This document shows, one piece after another, positions 60,909 to 64,000 of a DNA stretch of 64,000 nucleotides. The stretch is taken from NCBI RefSeq assembly GCF_000321225.1, contig NW_004450267.1, positions 1,426,621-1,490,620 on the forward strand, written 5' to 3'. A program made the translations under genes and the position numbers. A model generated the notes under the pieces. That model did not search any database. It worked only from the letters and a program-made list of their open reading frames with translations, and was not told the DNA's origin. Origin of the DNA: Odobenus rosmarus divergens. Its lineage: Eukaryota > Chordata > Mammalia > Carnivora > Odobenidae. The stretch's first letter is position 1, and each line of letters begins with the position of its first letter.

Positions 60909-62489
60909 CTTCAACATTTAGAAAACCTTTATTTAGCACTTTCCATGTAAGGAGACCTGGGATAAACAATTAAAATGAACTAGATCAAATCCCACTTTCT
61001 AGCCCTGTAGGCTAAGGAGACACAGGTGTGTTTAAAATACGGTGATGATGGAGGCACAGTAGGGGGTGTGAGAGGGAAGGTAAAATTAATGCCTGTGTGT
61101 CAGAGAGTTAGGGAACACTTTGATGACTATTAGGGACTTCATGAGAAAGGAACACATTAGACCTTTGCCTTTCTTAGGGAAATGACATATAAAGCATGCT
61201 CTAATTTTTTCTTCCCTGTTTGTATTTCTTCCTTTCCCCAAAGAACTAGCTGCACTAGCCGCTTGCATCGTGCAACTGTATTCCTATTCATCTTCAGGAT
61301 GGGCAGGAAAAGAGAGTTCTTTCTGCCTGGATTCTCTGTCTGAGCTTTGCCCCAAGCCTCCGAACTGAGCTGGACAAATGGTAATGAGGCTCAGAATGTC
61401 CGCTGGGAAACAGGTAGGCCTGCTGAGCCACCGGCTGGCAACATAATCTGGAGCCTTCTCCAGAGCAGAGAAGCATTTCATTTCCTGACACAGAAGTATA
61501 AAAAAATCTGTGTTTGAAAGGGACGCCTACAGAACACCAGAGTTGAGTTGAATTATACCTGAGGTCTTCTAGGAGACATTTACTTATATCACAAGCTGAA
61601 ACTCCAGTATATTAAGCACACACTTGAGCACAGACGACTGTTTCAGGAGTGGGGTTTCTTCAAGTTCCTAGGAGAATTTAACCTTTGCTCTCAAACACTC
61701 TCAATGACCCATGCATTTGGAGGGACAGTAGCACAAAGTTACCCAAGCCAGATATGAGCTTTACCTTAGCTTGGGCTAACAGCAAATGGAATGCATTCAA
61801 TTTCCTAAGAAAGCATAACCCTCTGAAAATGCAGAGGGCTCAGAGGAAAACCGGTTTGGGAATAAGTATGTGGAGGCTATAGGGCCTTAACTGTAATAAA
61901 CTCCGCATTTCCTGTTAGCTAACTAACCCTACCTCTTCCCAGGTTCATCAAGCCCCTACCCTCCTGCTGCTTTTGCATCACTGTCAGGATCCCCTTTCCC
62001 AGGAGGCAAGTTCTGCATGGCTGCCATGAAAGCCTTTGCTGAACAAAACCACTCGCAGGAGAGAGAACACGTTCTTTTTTCCTTTCAACCACTGTACTCT
62101 GTTTATAGCATTTTCTCTTTCCCACCCTGGGACATGAGGTTTTAAGCAAAAGCTGATTGGGACAACAAGCTGCAGCAGGAGATTGCAGATTTCCCAGTGA
62201 ATTTGTGACACATCCTTAGAAGATCCATTTTTCTTCAGTTTTGTTTTGGAGGAAGCAACAAAAGCAGGAAGGAAGGATTTTAAACCTATAAAAAAGAGCC
62301 AAGGATGTAAGAGCCCAAGCCTTCCGAGTGGCATCTGTAAAGGTGCATTGGAGAGGAAGGGGTACTTGTAAGCAGGTGATGTGATCATCAGCTAGAAGAA
62401 ACCGAAGCTTTCCAGATGAAAACTGCTTCACTGGTTTTGCTCAGTAACAAATGACACCCAAATATACACCATGGCCCATCTGACCATTT

Positions 62490-64000
62490 AAAACGCAATA
62501 TGGGGAAGAGTAGGAGACCTAGATTTCATCTGGTCCCAGGAATTCAGCTGAATAGGGATCAAACCATTCTGAACACCTACGAACTCAACAGGAGATCGAA
62601 GAAAAGAATAGCAACAACTCTCTGAACAGAAAAGCGACCACTTTCTGGAAGGTAGGACGTGCGGAGAAGTGAATCCGAGGCGATATTCCGGAGGATAGAC
62701 GGCGGGGGAGGGGGCCTCCGTCGGCCGCTTCTGGCAAGTGATAGAGCCACGGAGCACAAAATCGGAACTTTTAGAAGTCAGCTCCGATGAGGGACGTCGC
62801 TCCAGGGGCTAAGCGGGGGGTGGAACCCTCGCGGGACAGTGTGGTCTCAGGACCCTCGGGTCACAGAAAGACTGGGAGTGCCTGAGTGCGGCAGAGCTCC
62901 CAGGTATCGGAGCCGGGAAGCCGGCTGCAGAGACAGAGCCAAGGTGCGGGCTCTCAGCTCAGGGTTGCCATAAACCGTGATCCGCGGCACAGTCAGGCCA
63001 CTGCTCCTCCAGCAGGGACCCAACAAGTGGCAGATCTGGGGAGACTCCCCTTCCTCCCCCTGGGAGGAGTGGCGCAGGAGCGCACGGCAGGGATCTGCTG
63101 GGTTTGGAGACTCCACACGGGGTCGGGCACCAGAGATAGAAACGCTCGGTCACAGGCCGGGTGAGCACCGAGTACGGCCGGAGACCCCAGAGATGGGAGT
63201 GATTGACTGCTTTTCTCTGGGGGCTCACTGAGGAGCAGGGCCCCGAGTTCTCGGCTCCTCCGGGGCGGAGATTGGGAGGCCACCATTTTCACTCTTGTTC
63301 TCCAAAGCTGTAGGGAAAGCTTGCAGGGAACAAAAGCTCCAGAGAGCAAACCCAAGCAGATGACTTAGCCTGGACCAGGCAAGGGCGGGGCAATTCCGCC
63401 TCCGGCAAAGACATTTGGGAACCACGGCAACAGACCCCTCCCCCAGAAGATCTGCAAGACCGACCAGCCAAGACCAAGTTTACCGATCAATGAGAACAGC
63501 AGAACTCCAGCGCTAGGGGGATATGGCACATAGAATTCATGGTTTTTTCCCCCCGATTCTTTTTTTTTTTTAAGATTTTATTTATTTATTTGAGAGAGAG
63601 AATGAGATAAATAGAAAGAGAGAATGAGGGTCAGAGGGAGAAGCAGACTCCCTGCCGAGCAGGGAGCCCGTTGCGGGACTCGATCCCAGGACTCCACGAT
63701 CATGACCTGAGCCAAAGGCAATCGCGTAACCAACTGAGCCACCCAGGTGCCCTCCCCCTGATTCTTTAGTCTTTCAACTTAATTTTTTTAATTTTCTTTT
63801 TTTTCTTTTTCTCTTTTTTTTAGTTTTTCTTTTCCCTTTGTCAACCAACATCTTATCAATCCCTTTTTTAAAAACTCTTATTTATTTTTCATTTTTAGAG
63901 TCATATTCTATCCCTTCATTGTAGTTAACCTTATTTTTGGTATATATATAAGTTGTTCTCTCTTTAAAATTTTGGGATACAGTTTCTTCTAACAAAATAT
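62490..64000 (+). mobile_element. Carnivore L1 5' UTR, element continues past window
   Basis: From 'agagtaggagacctagattt' onwards the sequence matches my memory of the carnivore L1 5' UTR: 'gggatcaaaccattctgaac', 'cctccgtcggccgcttctgg', 'ttgggaggccaccattttca', 'tagcctggaccaggcaaggg', 'ccgatcaatgagaacagcag', then the T/A-rich end of the UTR. The GC-rich, CpG-containing part (62640-63450) is the L1's own promoter, not a host CpG island. ORF1 is not reached in the window, and minus-strand frames up to 120 codons here are shadows. Because the 5' end is retained, the element may be full length. Confidence 0.88.
63564..63753 (-). mobile_element. CAN-SINE nested in the L1 5' UTR
   Basis: Reverse-oriented CAN-SINE (tail 'aagattttatttatttattt' at the left, head 'gagccacccaggtgccctcc' at the right). 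The L1 sequence CCCCCGATTCTTT before it is repeated as CCCCCTGATTCTTT after it (63754-63767), the target duplication. It shows the L1 is older than this SINE. Confidence 0.93.

Larger units (their letters stand above)
45930..62489. other. Flank 45.9-62.5 kb: remaining gaps without recognised features
   Basis: Nothing is recognised at 45930-46385, 47665-50000, 50170-50555, 50715-51160, 52035-52380, 52475-52845, 53185-53455, 53685-53935, 54970-55200, 56410-57800, 58060-58475, 58695-59250, 59645-60880 and 60910-62485. No exon of a further gene was recognised; in particular no long frame that could be the large second coding exon expected for MB21D2. Confidence 0.5.

Noticed and set aside
62640..63450. 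Apparent second CpG island with frames up to 120 codons, as a host gene promoter (for example MB21D2)
   Set aside because: The sequence matches the carnivore L1 5' UTR, continuing into its T/A-rich end. The island belongs to the retrotransposon.

Overview
The window is mammalian nuclear DNA from a carnivoran. It carries at least 13 tRNA-Lys-derived CAN-SINEs on both strands, with the typical head 'cacctgggtggctcag', a CT-rich tail and (AAAT)n. It also has several carnivore L1 3' ends. Their 3' UTR wording ('gagcactgggtgttatacgcaaac ... tggtgattaacat') is, from memory, the form of non-canid caniforms (bear, seal or mustelid lineages) rather than the dog L1. That placement is an inference.

Only one protein-coding exon can be supported: the first coding exon of the A isoform of FGF12 (FHF1), on the minus strand at 6553-6751. 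It encodes 66 residues plus one base, and a good splice donor follows. It sits in the left part of a CpG island of about 2.3 kb (about 6540-8830) that contains GC boxes, an AT-rich notch with a TATA-like element and a G-quadruplex motif. Transcription runs leftwards. Positions 1-6552 are therefore the start of FGF12 intron 1, and everything right of the CpG island is upstream flank. In human gene order (from memory) the next gene upstream is MB21D2; none of its coding sequence is seen here.

Layout: 1-6552, intron 1 with MIRs and one L1 3' end; 6540-8830, promoter, 5' UTR and exon 1A; 8900-62490, a gene-free flank made of MIR/L2 relics, MER5 DNA transposon relics, MaLR LTRs, old L1 pieces, CAN-SINEs and microsatellites; 62490-64000, the 5' UTR of a plus-strand carnivore L1 that runs off the window and carries a nested SINE.

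The most interesting non-repeat signals are CTCF-like motifs. One is in the CpG island (plus). One is at 45.9 kb (minus) and one at 51.2 kb (plus). A 15-bp-arm perfect palindrome at 54.87 kb carries two of them facing apart. Together they could mark a regulatory-domain boundary upstream of FGF12. No undescribed protein system was found. Most open frames here look like chance or repeat-derived frames; one at 40968-41294 (minus) looks mildly protein-like but could not be identified.
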